Shown: in pieces, positions 36,241 to 46,149 of the stretch | How the letters are laid out: every line of letters begins with the position of its first letter | Position numbering within the stretch: the stretch's first letter is position 1 | Assembly (NCBI GenBank): GCA_025454375.1 | Contig: JALOOO010000001.1 | Location: forward strand, 1-64,000 | From: Leptolyngbya sp. Prado105 | Lineage (GTDB): Bacteria > Cyanobacteriota > Cyanobacteriia > Leptolyngbyales > Leptolyngbyaceae | Length of the DNA stretch: 64,000 nt | Reading direction: 5' to 3' | Program-made: the position numbers and the translations under genes | The notes under the pieces: generated by a model | Seen by the model: only the letters and a program-made list of their open reading frames with translations | Databases searched by the model: none | What the model was told of the DNA's origin: nothing

Positions 36241-37629
36241 CTAGAAGTTGAGATTAAACGTTCTAGCAAGATAGCTTGCATACGACCTCAAACTCGGTAA
36301 ATATCCCGCACTAATCACTCCAGCAACAAAACCTAGAAAATGCCCCCAAGACGCATCTAATGTCGTCGGGAGAATGCCTTTAATCAAGGAGGGATTTTTT
36401 GCTGAAAACCAATCTCTTAGCTTAATATTGCGCCAAATGCGATCGTACAGCACAACCAGCGCCAATGTCCCAATGAGCAAGAGTGCAGCAGTCAAATTCG
36501 CTTCAAAATAATACAACGAGAGTAGAAAGCCAATATAACCAAAGATCACTGCGCTCGCACCAGCATAACCATATCGTATAGAAAATGCAGTCAGCCAAAT
36601 CAGCAGCCCACTAATGAGTGTGATTGCGATACTAATGACAATAAAATCATCTGGCTGAACTAGCACAATCAAGCCTGCAAAGATTAAAAAGACAAGTGTA
36701 TTCCCTGCTAAATGATTCCAGCCCCGATGTAAAAACGGAGCGAGAGGAATGCCAATTAACCCCCTCAGTGTCCAAGGACGAATGCCCAAATTAAGGGTCA
36801 ATGCCCCTCTAAGAATTTGGAAATCTATAAATGCAGTAATCCAAGCTGCTGCCACAAGTTGAAGTACAATTCTGAATCGATTCCAATAAATGGGTGCATA
36901 TTGAGCCACTAAAGCTGGAAATCTCTGACGATAAAATGTCTCATTGATCAGCGTTCCACCAATCATAATGCCAGGGAATTGAGTTGGGAGATTCAGCGCC
37001 TGAAGTAACGCGATCGACACAGGGCGCAAGTTCGGCAAGTAAGCGGCAACAAAAGCTCCCACAATAAACCCAATCAAATGCGCATCCCAGGCAATTCTCG
37101 CCCGCCTCATTCTCTCACTGGGCAACATGTATCTCAGACTTCCGCCAAAGAAGAAAACGACGATCGCAAGCAAAATAGCAGAAGTAATAGTGCGATCAAA
37201 GTAGACCAGAGAAATTAAGAAGCCTGCATAGCCAAAAAGCAAATCACTCATTCCAGTTGCCCGGACGTTGATAATTTTACCTTGAGGCGTAATTGCAGCA
37301 ATTCTGCCTAGAAACCATTGTAAAATGCCGCTCACGAGCGTAATTGTAAGCGTAATCACAATAAAATCGAGAGGATAACGTAACAGAACTAGCCCGCCCA
37401 AGATAAACAGAGCCGTTGTGTTCCCCTTCAAATGGTTCCAACTACCATGGATAAAAGGAGCCAGAAAAATTCCAATCAATCCAGAAAATGTCCAAGCTTC
37501 TGAAACAGGCAAACCCTTTCCAGGCGGCTTGCGCCAAAATTCGACATCAATCAATGTGAGTATCCAGGCAAGGGCGAACCAACCCAACAGAAATTTGACA
37601 TTAGCTAGGAGAAGCTCTGATGACGGCAT
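36241..37629 (-). CDS. Tandem double-rhomboid membrane protein
   Basis: The 462-residue protein consists of two homologous rhomboid-like halves, about residues 10-205 and 250-450. Paired motifs show this: LAPFIHGSWNHLKGN (56-70) and LAPFLHRGWNHLAGN (296-310), each with HxxxN; a serine in TGMSDLLFGYAGFLIS (S128) and AGASAVIFGYIGFLLS (S359); and a histidine in WDAHLIGFIVGAFVAAYLPNL-type (H184) and WGHFLGFVAGV (H430). Both halves therefore keep the Ser-His dyad, though the residue after Ser is Asp or Ala instead of Gly. Around twelve membrane spans are expected. An intramembrane protease with two active sites is inferred; no substrate is known. Confidence 0.8.
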   Translation of the reverse strand: MPSSELLLANVKFLLGWFALAWILTLIDVEFWRKPPGKGLPVSEAWTFSGLIGIFLAPFIHGSWNHLKGNTTALFILGGLVLLRYPLDFIVITLTITLVSGILQWFLGRIAAITPQGKIINVRATGMSDLLFGYAGFLISLVYFDRTITSAILLAIVVFFFGGSLRYMLPSERMRRARIAWDAHLIGFIVGAFVAAYLPNLRPVSIALLQALNLPTQFPGIMIGGTLINETFYRQRFPALVAQYAPIYWNRFRIVLQLVAAAWITAFIDFQILRGALTLNLGIRPWTLRGLIGIPLAPFLHRGWNHLAGNTLVFLIFAGLIVLVQPDDFIVISIAITLISGLLIWLTAFSIRYGYAGASAVIFGYIGFLLSLYYFEANLTAALLLIGTLALVVLYDRIWRNIKLRDWFSAKNPSLIKGILPTTLDASWGHFLGFVAGVISAGYLPSLRSYASYLARTFNLNF

Positions 37630-37692
37630 GATAGTTGCACGAAAACCTGATGTTGAAAGAATATACCTTAACGTCTGGTTTTCTGCGAAAAT

Positions 37693-38985
37693 CTAAGCCC
37701 CACTTGTGTAATAGTTTCGAGTCCCTTTGGCATCGATCGCTTCTCCCAATCGCCGCAACGCATGAACATAGGCAGCCGTTCGGAGCGAAATCGACATCTC
37801 TTTTGAAATCGACCAAATCTGCTGCGCCTCCGCGACCATTTTCTGCTGAAGCGACTGATTTACCTCACCCAACGTCCAATACAACCCATTGCGATTCTGC
37901 ACCCATTCAAAGTAACTCACCGTCACACCCCCCGCATTCACCAAAATATCGGGAAACACATCAATTCCCTTCTCCTCCAAAATGACATCCGCCGCCGAAT
38001 TCACCGGCCCATTCGCAAGTTCAAAAATCAATTTAGCCTTGATATTTCTCGCATTTACTTCCGTAATTTGATTCTCTAAAGCAGCAGGCAGCAAAATATC
38101 GACATCCAGTGCTAGTAACTCTTCATTCGTCAAGCGATCGTGGTCTGCAAGATTACACACACTTCCCTGACAGTAAACCGCCTGAATCTCACGAGTCGAA
38201 TTCTTGTGCTGCCGAATACTCGGAATATCTAACCCATTCTTCGAGTAAATCGCCCCTTTAGAATCACTCACTGCGACAACTTTGCAGCCTGCGCGGTAAG
38301 CGAGTTCTGCGATCGTTGCCCCCGCATTCCCAAATCCTTGCACCGCAACTGTTGTCTCTGCCGGACGCATCTCAAACTTGGGCAACATCGCCTCGATCGT
38401 AAACCAGGCTCCCATCGCCGTTGCCGCATCTCGTCCCAAACTCCCACCCATCGCGATCGGCTTACCTGTCACCACTCCCGGCACACTCTGCCGCCGAATG
38501 ATGCTGTACTGATCCATCATCCAGCCCATCACCATTGCATTGGTATAAACATCAGGAGCCAAAATATCAACATCCGGTCCAATAAAATCCGCGATCGCAT
38601 CAATATATCCCCGACTTAACCGCTCCAACTCCAACCGCGATAGTTCCTTAGGATTGACTGCAATTCCTCCCTTTGCTCCCCCAAACGGCAAACTCAAAGC
38701 GGCACACTTAAACGTCATCCAAAACGCCAAAGACTGCACTTCGTCTAACGTCACATTCGGGTGATAGCGCACGCCCCCTTTTCCTGCTCCGCGCGAGTCG
38801 TCATATCGCACCCGATGCCCCTGAAACACTTTCAATGAACCATCATCCATTCGCACCGGAATCGATACAGAAAGAGAAGCTTTCGGATACTTCAAAGACT
38901 CGATCGCATCTTCTGACAATGGGGTGTGCTTCAGAGCTTGCTGCAATCGTTGTGAAGCGTCGGCAAATAGGGAAGACATGACCAA
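37693..38985 (-). CDS. gdhA: Glu/Leu/Phe/Val dehydrogenase, probably glutamate dehydrogenase
   Basis: The 430-residue enzyme belongs to the hexameric glutamate dehydrogenase family, interconverting 2-oxoglutarate plus ammonia and glutamate with NAD(P)H. It shows VQGHRVRYDDSRGAGKGGVRYHP (position marker for the RGAGKGG substrate loop), the catalytic Lys in LPFGGAKGGIAVNP, DILAPDVYTNAMVMGWMMD and the Rossmann motif VAVQGFGNAGATIAELAYRAG (GxGNxG). Cyanobacteria use GS-GOGAT mainly, so this enzyme is probably accessory or catabolic. A GlsA glutaminase lies farther downstream at 55-56 kb. Confidence 0.92.
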   Translation of the reverse strand: MVMSSLFADASQRLQQALKHTPLSEDAIESLKYPKASLSVSIPVRMDDGSLKVFQGHRVRYDDSRGAGKGGVRYHPNVTLDEVQSLAFWMTFKCAALSLPFGGAKGGIAVNPKELSRLELERLSRGYIDAIADFIGPDVDILAPDVYTNAMVMGWMMDQYSIIRRQSVPGVVTGKPIAMGGSLGRDAATAMGAWFTIEAMLPKFEMRPAETTVAVQGFGNAGATIAELAYRAGCKVVAVSDSKGAIYSKNGLDIPSIRQHKNSTREIQAVYCQGSVCNLADHDRLTNEELLALDVDILLPAALENQITEVNARNIKAKLIFELANGPVNSAADVILEEKGIDVFPDILVNAGGVTVSYFEWVQNRNGLYWTLGEVNQSLQQKMVAEAQQIWSISKEMSISLRTAAYVHALRRLGEAIDAKGTRNYYTSGA

Positions 38986-39327
38986 ACTCCGCAGACTATT
39001 ACGGTTAGCCTATCAAGCCAGGAGAACTGAAGAAGATTAAGAATTAATCGCGATCGTAAAATTCTGCAATGCTTTATGTCGCGTGACTTGCGAAAGTAAC
39101 CCTTCTCTTTAGCGGCTCATACAGTGCTTCAAAAGCCGCAGCACTCTCAGCCACTCACTACACTTGAGCCGAATTGAGCGCCAGCAATGATCAAGTGTCC
39201 TCAAGTTTTCACACCTTCGAGAACGACTCGGAGCGTGTGTGAGCCAAGTAGGTCTAGGAATCTGGGAAAATCAGCGATCGTAGTCGATAATTGCTATGCT
39301 CTAGACACGCTGAACTGGTGAGAATCT
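38986..39327. other. Intergenic region between gdhA and the HAS-barrel gene
   Basis: This 342-base divergent region contains no gene that I can support. Within it, GCGGCT (39112-39117), AGTGCT (39123-39128), AGCCGC (39134-39139) and AGCACT (39140-39145) could form either of two mutually exclusive six-base stems, possibly a leader structure for the rightward gene. Confidence 0.45.
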
Positions 39328-39990
39328 ATGCGTCTTCCTCTGCCCCAATTTTCTACTCAAAATCGCCCTGCAAACCACATTGCAGAAGTGATCGAGACGG
39401 CAACCACTGAATTCCTCGCTCAGTGTTTAGAGCCAGACGATCTTTCTTTTCCAGCGATGCCTGCTTTTGGCAGTTGGGTGAAAGCGATCGACGAAGAAAC
39501 AAATAATCTCATCTATGCCGTGGTCTACCATGCGACCACTAGCCCGATCGATACCGTTCACCGAGCCAGAGCCTTAGGCATGTCAATGCAAGAACTGCGC
39601 GAACAGCAACCGCAGATTTTTGCCATGCTCAGAACTGAATTTCGTTCCGCGATCGTTGGGTATCGGACAGGCGGGAATCAAAAAAATGGCTCAAAAGGCG
39701 GAACTCTCTATCAACATTTACCCCCGCGTCCGCCTCAAATCCATCAAGCCATTTATGCTTGTGATTCAGATGAAATTATTGAATTTAGTAACGAACTTGA
39801 TTTTCTCAGAACCTTACTACAAGTGGGCAATGCTCCTGTCGATGCCTTGAGCGCGGCAGCTATTCGAGAAATTTACCAGTTAAGGAAAGCCGATCGTGCT
39901 TGGCTAGTTCAGGCAGGGCGAATGCTCAGTTTACTTTTGAAAGATGATTACGATCGCTTGAGAGTGATCCTCAGTCAGATTCACCTCTAG
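39328..39990 (+). CDS. HAS-barrel domain protein
   Basis: The 220-residue protein resembles cyanobacterial HAS-barrel proteins, named after the N-terminal barrel of HerA helicases and ATP synthases. The N-terminal half has IAEVIETATTEFLAQC, a FGSWVKAIDEETNNLIYAVVYHATTSPID strand series, and RARALGMSMQELREQQPQIF; the C-terminal part is helical (REIYQLRKADRAWLVQAGRMLSLLLKDDYDRL). No ATPase module is present, so it is a stand-alone barrel. Function is unknown. It is followed 61 bases later by the antiporter gene, perhaps on the same transcript. Confidence 0.8.
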   Translation: MRLPLPQFSTQNRPANHIAEVIETATTEFLAQCLEPDDLSFPAMPAFGSWVKAIDEETNNLIYAVVYHATTSPIDTVHRARALGMSMQELREQQPQIFAMLRTEFRSAIVGYRTGGNQKNGSKGGTLYQHLPPRPPQIHQAIYACDSDEIIEFSNELDFLRTLLQVGNAPVDALSAAAIREIYQLRKADRAWLVQAGRMLSLLLKDDYDRLRVILSQIHL

Positions 39991-40051
39991 ACGGATTGTG
40001 AGCGACCTCCGAACAGATACACACTAAGTTTAATCAATTGAAGAATCCTGC

Positions 40052-42148
40052 ATGTTATTGCTAAGCGCTAGCTTATTTCAACAACCGATTGTTTCCTTTG
40101 TAATTTTGCTGGCGGTCATTCTGGTCGTTCCGATTCTCTTTGAGCGATTGCGATTGCCGGGATTAGTCGGGTTACTTGCAGCAGGAGTCGCCTTAGGTCC
40201 AAATGGTTTAGGCGTTTTTCAGAGCGAGTCTGAGACGATGAATTTGCTCTCAGATATTGGACTCGTTTATTTGATGTTCGTTGCAGGGCTAGAAATCGAT
40301 CTCGAACAATTTACTCAGACTCGAAATCGCTCGATCGGGTTTGGGACGTTGACGTTTTTAGTGCCCTTGATCACCGGAACGATCGTCGGTCGAATTTTCG
40401 GATTTGATTGGAATCCTGCAATTTTGATCGGCTCTCTATTTGCCTCTCACACCTTGCTCGCGTATCCCATTATCAGTCGGCTCGGTGTCGTCGGAAATGA
40501 AGCGGTGACGGTCACAATCGGCGCAACAATTTTTACAGACATCGGTGCGCTGCTCGTGTTAGCAATCTGCGTCGGGATTCATGCAGGGGACTTTACCCTG
40601 TTCAAGCTCTTTACGCTGCTCGCGGCATTGGTGATCTATACGATCGTCATTCTCGTCGGGTTTGACAAAGCAGGACGCGAATTTTTCAAGCGCTCCGGGG
40701 ATGAAGAAGGCAATCAATTTCTCTTTGTGCTGCTTGCCGTCTTTCTCGCTTCAGTGGGTGCGCAGTTGATTGGAGTCGAGAAAATTGTCGGAGCATTCCT
40801 TTCTGGACTTGCGGTGAATCGCGTCGTGGGAGATAGTCCAGTCAAGGAAAAAGTTTTATTTGTCGGCAGTGTCTTGTTCATTCCGATTTTCTTTGTGGAT
40901 ATGGGCTTGTTGATTCGAGTGCCTGCTTTTATTCAGAGCTTGACGAATCCGCAATTGTTGGGGTTGACTTTCGCGATCGTATTCGGACTAATTTTTAGCA
41001 AAATGGTGGCAGCCGTTCTTGCAAAATTTGCCTACCGCTATAGCTGGACAGAAATGATGGTGATGGGGTCGCTTTCTCTGCCCCAAGTTGCCGCGACGCT
41101 TGCTGCAACACTCGTCGGATATCGCGCTGGACTGCTAAGCGAAGGCGTGCTCAATAGCGTGATTGTGCTAATGCTTGTGACCTCTACGCTGGGTCCGATT
41201 TTGACCGCACGCTTTGCCAATGAGCTAAAAGCCGAAACAGTCGAGAATTTAGAGCCGACCGCGATTTCTGCTCCTATCTGGACAAATCAAATGACCGTGC
41301 TGATTCCGGTCTACAACCCCAACACCGAAGCCAACTTACTAGAATTAGCCGCATTAATTGCTCGATCGCATTCTGGGCGACTGATTCCTTTTGCGATCGC
41401 ATTCTCTCAGTCGCATCTCAACTCGTCTCAGATGCAAGAACGCCTCGATCGCAGCGAATCTCTCCTCGATCGCGCGTCAAAACTCGCACAATCGTTTGAT
41501 GTTGAAGTCACGCCAATTCTGCGGATTGACGATCGCATTGCTCAAGGCATTACCCGCGCAACTCGGGAACATCGGGCAAATCTGATCGTGATGGGATGGG
41601 GACGACAAAGCCGATTTGGAGAACGGTTGTTTAGAACGATCGTCAGCGATGTGCTGTATGCCGCTCCCTGTCCGGTTGCGGTCGCCCGTCTGCTCAAATC
41701 CCCGAGCGAATTTCAGAAAATTCTCATCCCGGTCGAAAACTTGACTCCTCGATCGATCTCTGCCCTGCAATTCGCACTCAGCATCGCAACCGCGACAGAG
41801 GGGCAAATGACCCTCGTGCATGTCTGCGGGCGCACGACTTCTGCCAGCAAAATTGCCTGGATTCGCTCCCAGATCGATCTGTTGATCGAAAAACTCTCCC
41901 CGCCTCAGACGCACCTCACCTCGATCGAAATTGTGATTGTTCCAGAAGACGATATTGGACGCGCGATCATAACGGCTGCAAAATCGTTTGATCTGCTGAT
42001 TCTGCGCGCGTCTCAAGCACCGAATACGGCTGGAGGATTGATTCTGAGCAATATCACCTCGCAAATTGCTATGCAAATTCAATGCTCGATGATTTTGCTC
42101 GGTGAACCTGAAATGGTCGATCGTCCGGTCTTTCTCCCCAATTCGTAA
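40052..42148 (+). CDS. CPA2-family cation/proton antiporter with C-terminal universal-stress domains
   Basis: The 698-residue protein has about twelve membrane spans (residues 1-400) of the KefB/NapA type, with GLVGLLAAGVALGPNGLG, FVAGLEIDLEQF, the crossover region ASHTLLAYPII and the ion-site aspartate in IFTDIGALLVL. Two cytosolic UspA-like domains follow (about 425-565 and 570-690); the first contains LIVMGWGRQSRFGERLF and APCPVAVARLL, the second SMILLGEP. These may bind nucleotides and adjust transport. Na+/H+ or K+/H+ exchange is expected, and specificity cannot be read from sequence. Confidence 0.9.
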   Translation: MLLLSASLFQQPIVSFVILLAVILVVPILFERLRLPGLVGLLAAGVALGPNGLGVFQSESETMNLLSDIGLVYLMFVAGLEIDLEQFTQTRNRSIGFGTLTFLVPLITGTIVGRIFGFDWNPAILIGSLFASHTLLAYPIISRLGVVGNEAVTVTIGATIFTDIGALLVLAICVGIHAGDFTLFKLFTLLAALVIYTIVILVGFDKAGREFFKRSGDEEGNQFLFVLLAVFLASVGAQLIGVEKIVGAFLSGLAVNRVVGDSPVKEKVLFVGSVLFIPIFFVDMGLLIRVPAFIQSLTNPQLLGLTFAIVFGLIFSKMVAAVLAKFAYRYSWTEMMVMGSLSLPQVAATLAATLVGYRAGLLSEGVLNSVIVLMLVTSTLGPILTARFANELKAETVENLEPTAISAPIWTNQMTVLIPVYNPNTEANLLELAALIARSHSGRLIPFAIAFSQSHLNSSQMQERLDRSESLLDRASKLAQSFDVEVTPILRIDDRIAQGITRATREHRANLIVMGWGRQSRFGERLFRTIVSDVLYAAPCPVAVARLLKSPSEFQKILIPVENLTPRSISALQFALSIATATEGQMTLVHVCGRTTSASKIAWIRSQIDLLIEKLSPPQTHLTSIEIVIVPEDDIGRAIITAAKSFDLLILRASQAPNTAGGLILSNITSQIAMQIQCSMILLGEPEMVDRPVFLPNS

Positions 42149-42350
42149 GTTCATACAGAGATTAAATTAATCCCTAAATTTCCTAAAATCTTCTGATTAA
42201 GCTTGATTTGCCGAGACAGTCATGTGAAATTTGATACATGAGAAGCCGTCCCGCGCAATGAATTGCCTAATTTCAGTCAATGAATTGACGAATTGCTCTC
42301 GCTATTTCTCCACGTTGACCGAAAATGGAGTCAACAAGGGTGCATACGAG

Positions 42351-42752
42351 ATGACAACTGATCAAGAAACGGGATCGATCGAATCGATCCGAATTTTACT
42401 TATAGAGGATAATGAGCCAAACCGACGACTACTTGAAGATTATCTGATTTATCAAGGCTTCGAGGTATGCTCGCTAGCAGTAGGGACGGGCTTTGAACGC
42501 GCTTTGCAGGACTTCAACCCTCAAATTGTGCTTCTGGATTTAAAGCTGCCTGATATAGATGGATATGACATTTTAGAGCAGATGCAGGACTCTTCTGAAT
42601 GGCGAGAAATTCCTGTAGTCGTAGTTTCGGCTCGCGCATTTAATGCGGATCAGCAACGTGCATTGAGTTTAGGAGCGCGGAGATATTTAGTCAAGCCGAT
42701 TCGATTGTTGGAATTGCTGGAGGTGATTCGATCCGTTTTGCGATCGCCTTAG
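42351..42752 (+). CDS. CheY-like response regulator
   Basis: A 133-residue single receiver domain: RILLIEDNEPNRRLLEDYL with the acidic pocket, phospho-acceptor Asp in IVLLDLKLPDIDGYDIL, VVVVSARAF with the switch residue, and the Lys in YLVKPIRLLELLEVI. This pattern resembles DivK-like and hybrid-kinase-associated regulators. ATG at 42351 is chosen: a longer in-frame reading from 42231 adds 40 non-conserved residues. The gene precedes the GH15-like gene by 107 bases; a regulatory connection is unproven. Confidence 0.88.
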   Translation: MTTDQETGSIESIRILLIEDNEPNRRLLEDYLIYQGFEVCSLAVGTGFERALQDFNPQIVLLDLKLPDIDGYDILEQMQDSSEWREIPVVVVSARAFNADQQRALSLGARRYLVKPIRLLELLEVIRSVLRSP

Positions 42753-42859
42753 CCCCTAGTCATTAGATTCAAGATGCGTTAAGCCTAACAAGTTCGGGTA
42801 AAATCTTCAGGTCTGTCCGAGTTTCGTTTTTTCCTTAACTCTTAACCCTGAATCACGCT

Positions 42860-45800
42860 ATGGCAACCCCCGCAGTTGATCTTACAAACCCGCTCGATCG
42901 CTATTACGAGCAAGTTCGATCGATGATTCTGAGTCGCCAAAATCCGATCTCTGGACTTTTGCCTGCAAGTACCGCGATCAATGAACATGGAAATTACACC
43001 GATGCCTGGGTGCGGGACAATGTTTACAGCATTTTGGCGGTCTGGGGTTTGGCACTGGCGTATCGAAAATTAGATGACGATCGTGGACGCACTTATGAAC
43101 TAGAGCATAGCGTCATCAAACTCATGCGGGGCTTGCTGTTTGCGATGATGCAGCAAGCCCATAAAGTCGAAAAATTCAAAGAAAGTCAGAATCCGTTAGA
43201 AGCGCTCCACGCCAAATACGACACAGCAACCGGATCAACGGTCGTGGGCGATGATGAATGGGGACATTTGCAGCTTGATGCCACTTCAGTCTTTCTCTTA
43301 ATGCTGGCACAAATGACCAATTCTGGACTGTCAATTGTGTACACGATCGATGAAGTCAACTTTGTCCAAAACCTTGTCTATTACATTGGTCGAACGTATC
43401 GCACTCCTGATTACGGCATTTGGGAGCGGGGGAATAAAATCAATCACGGCAACCCAGAACTCAATGGCAGTTCAGTCGGCATGGCAAAAGCCGCACTCGA
43501 AGCGATGAGTGGGCTGAATCTTTTTGGCACTCAGGGCGGACAGAATTCAGTCATTCACGTGCTGCCGGATGAAATTGCACGTTGTCGCACCACGTTAGAA
43601 TCACTGCTGCCCCGCGAATCGAGTTCTAAAGAAGTGGATGCAGCTTTGCTAAGCGCGATCGGGTTTCCAGCATTTGCGGTTGAGGATTCAGAACTCGTCG
43701 ATCGCACTCGCGATAAGATTATCGATCTCCTTCAAGGAAATTACGGCTGTAAGCGATTCTTGCGCGATGGACATCAAACCGTGATTGAAGACACGACCCG
43801 TCTGCATTACGAACCGTTTGAACTCAAGCAATTTGAGCATATTGAATGTGAATGGCCGCTGTTCTTTACTTACCTTGCGTTAGATGGAATTTTTCGAGGC
43901 GATCGCGCTCAAGCTCAGGACTATCTCGATCGTCTAGACAAACTGGCGATCGAGCGCGATGGCTTCAAGCTGCTGCCAGAATTGTACATTGTGCCAGCAG
44001 CCGATATCGAAGCAGAAAAAGCCAATCCTCACAGCCAAATTCGCATCCCCAATGAAAACGTTCCGCTCGTCTGGGCGCAGAGTTTGTACCTCTTGGCGCA
44101 AATGCTGCATGAAGGCGTGATCTCCGTCGGAGACATTGATCCCTGTGGGCGCTATCTGCGTCGAGGACAACGCCGCAAAGCGACGATTCAGATTGCTCTG
44201 ATCGCAGAAGACGAAGCGCTACAAGTCAAACTCGAAGCCAATAATATTACGACTCAGACCCTCAAGCAGGTTGAACCGATCCAAGTCCGCCATGCACGAG
44301 AACTCACCGTCGCCTATAGCTATGTGGGACAAAATGAAAAACTGGCGCTTACAGGTCGTCCCCGGCGACGAATGCGGAGTTTAACGACGGCAAGAGTTTA
44401 CAAAATTCACAAAGATACGATCGTCTTTCTCCCCTCATCTCTTGAACCTGAGCGCTTTTACCTGACGTTGGACTATCACTTCCTCGTGTCCAATATCAAG
44501 ACCGAACTCGCCTATATTCATCGACATTGGCAAAGCTTAGGAAGACCGATCGTCCCTTTGCTGCTGACGAAAGAAATGTACGAACTCGGTCGCGAAGCCT
44601 TGCTTGAACTTGCACAAGAACTGCAAGCCGGACGATGCGGCGATATTCCCGTTCAACTCGGACCACTCAAGCAGTTTCTCTTGAGTGCCGGATCTGAGCG
44701 GATTGATTCTCTGCATGAGTTTGAGTTTGAGACGGCTTCGGTTGTGAAATTAAGCGTGTCTCGCTACTTTCTGGCATTCGATCCGGATAAGACGCATCCG
44801 CTTAGCATCTCACAAGAGTTCAAGCTAGAGTGCGAATCGGATGTCAAAATCTTGCTAGACAGTTTACGATCGTCGCAAAACCTCTATGAACAAGTCGAGC
44901 TACTCGGCACTCTCGTTCGACTCGAAAGCTTAGAATTCGATACGGGAATTGCAGGTGCAGGACAGCCTGTTACAGTGCGAGATCTCCTGAATGAAATCTA
45001 TGCGAAAGCGAGTAAAGGAGACGCGAATAAATCCCCCTACTGGAGCTTACTGCGGCGCTGTGCAGGATTGCTCGATAAAGTCGATGTGGGACTCTCTGAC
45101 GCGGTTACAGACATCATTGTGAGACAGAAGCAAATCGCGATCGGCATAGCTTACAGCGAAGACTCTCTGATTGTGCAGCCGCTTCCACATACTGAGGTTT
45201 TAGAAAAGATTCGTCAGTTCTGCCGAGAAGACATCAGCGATCGCGTCCTCACTCAGGAAGTGATTATCTATCTCAGCTTACTCATCAAAGCAGAGCCTGA
45301 TCTTTTCAAAGGGTTACTGACTTTAAGAGTGGGCTATCTGATTTTGCTGATTACAACGGATCTAGCCCGTGAGCTAAATCTGACTCAAGACGAAGCCTAT
45401 GAGAAGTTAATGACTCTCAGCCCCTTTGAGATTAAGACTCGACTGCGCGAGATTGTTGTCGGCTATGCTGACCTGAACAAAGCCTTACTCAAGCAAGAAT
45501 CTCTGAAAGTAAAACTGCCGAAGCAAGCGATCGATTGGGTCGTCCTCGTCGATAAAACGGAAGTCGAACCGACGGCGCAAGATTGGTGGCGCAAGCGTCA
45601 GCTTGACGGGGCATTAAATCGTGTCCCCAAAGACTTCTATCCGAGCGTCTGGAAAGTTCTACATCACTGTAAGGGCTTAGTCATCGGCGACAAGCTAGAA
45701 CGCCGAAATCGGCTAGAAAGCGAATTTCTCACAACCGAGATGACCGCAGGCGAGAAAAACTTTGCATTGAAGATCGAGCATTTGCTGAATAAGATGCAAG

Positions 45801-46087
45801 CGCCTGAATATCGGCAGGTGAATGTCGAAGCATTGATGGAACTTGCCGCGATCGCAGAACGCAACCCCGATTTCAAAGTGGAAGAATACATTGTGATGGA
45901 TGTCTTAATCGGTCACGCGGTTCGTCTTGCATGGCTAGATAAGCATCCCCAGCATCGCGATCGCTATGATGAATTCAAAGGTTCCGCTTGGCGATCGTTC
46001 TATGAAACCTCGCCTTATGACTGTGCGAGCTTTGTTGCAAAAGCAATGCAGTACCTGACGCAATTAGGCGAAGCAAGCCCCGTCTAG
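42860..46087 (+). CDS. GH15 / phosphorylase-kinase alpha-beta-like protein
   Basis: The 1075-residue protein starts with a glycoside hydrolase family 15-like alpha-alpha barrel (about 1-430), with DLTNPLDRYYEQVRSMIL, NYTDAWVRDNVYSILAVWGL, VGDDEWGHLQLDATSVFL and the EDTTRLHYEPFELKQFEHIECEWPLFFTYL region (cited for the ECEWPLF motif). The later part follows the layout of the regulatory subunits of animal phosphorylase kinase, including YEKLMTLSPFEIKTRL. Such proteins are widespread in cyanobacteria; they may be glucoamylases or carbohydrate-sensing scaffolds. The downstream debranching enzyme and sucrose-phosphate phosphatase support a part in storage-carbon metabolism. Confidence 0.87.
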   Translation: MATPAVDLTNPLDRYYEQVRSMILSRQNPISGLLPASTAINEHGNYTDAWVRDNVYSILAVWGLALAYRKLDDDRGRTYELEHSVIKLMRGLLFAMMQQAHKVEKFKESQNPLEALHAKYDTATGSTVVGDDEWGHLQLDATSVFLLMLAQMTNSGLSIVYTIDEVNFVQNLVYYIGRTYRTPDYGIWERGNKINHGNPELNGSSVGMAKAALEAMSGLNLFGTQGGQNSVIHVLPDEIARCRTTLESLLPRESSSKEVDAALLSAIGFPAFAVEDSELVDRTRDKIIDLLQGNYGCKRFLRDGHQTVIEDTTRLHYEPFELKQFEHIECEWPLFFTYLALDGIFRGDRAQAQDYLDRLDKLAIERDGFKLLPELYIVPAADIEAEKANPHSQIRIPNENVPLVWAQSLYLLAQMLHEGVISVGDIDPCGRYLRRGQRRKATIQIALIAEDEALQVKLEANNITTQTLKQVEPIQVRHARELTVAYSYVGQNEKLALTGRPRRRMRSLTTARVYKIHKDTIVFLPSSLEPERFYLTLDYHFLVSNIKTELAYIHRHWQSLGRPIVPLLLTKEMYELGREALLELAQELQAGRCGDIPVQLGPLKQFLLSAGSERIDSLHEFEFETASVVKLSVSRYFLAFDPDKTHPLSISQEFKLECESDVKILLDSLRSSQNLYEQVELLGTLVRLESLEFDTGIAGAGQPVTVRDLLNEIYAKASKGDANKSPYWSLLRRCAGLLDKVDVGLSDAVTDIIVRQKQIAIGIAYSEDSLIVQPLPHTEVLEKIRQFCREDISDRVLTQEVIIYLSLLIKAEPDLFKGLLTLRVGYLILLITTDLARELNLTQDEAYEKLMTLSPFEIKTRLREIVVGYADLNKALLKQESLKVKLPKQAIDWVVLVDKTEVEPTAQDWWRKRQLDGALNRVPKDFYPSVWKVLHHCKGLVIGDKLERRNRLESEFLTTEMTAGEKNFALKIEHLLNKMQAPEYRQVNVEALMELAAIAERNPDFKVEEYIVMDVLIGHAVRLAWLDKHPQHRDRYDEFKGSAWRSFYETSPYDCASFVAKAMQYLTQLGEASPV

Positions 46088-46149
46088 CCAACCCTCGCTT
46101 ACCTTGCGCGATCGCATGTCCAAGCATAACTGCCATTTTTGATGGACGA

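Noticed and set aside
39112..39145. H-type pseudoknot
   Set aside because: The second and third strands leave no nucleotide between A' and B' to cross the first stem, so both stems cannot coexist; only alternative hairpins are feasible.
41477..42154. 225-codon open frame antisense to the antiporter gene
   Set aside because: It is wholly inside a well-supported coding sequence and its protein is Arg/His/Asn-rich without any family features.
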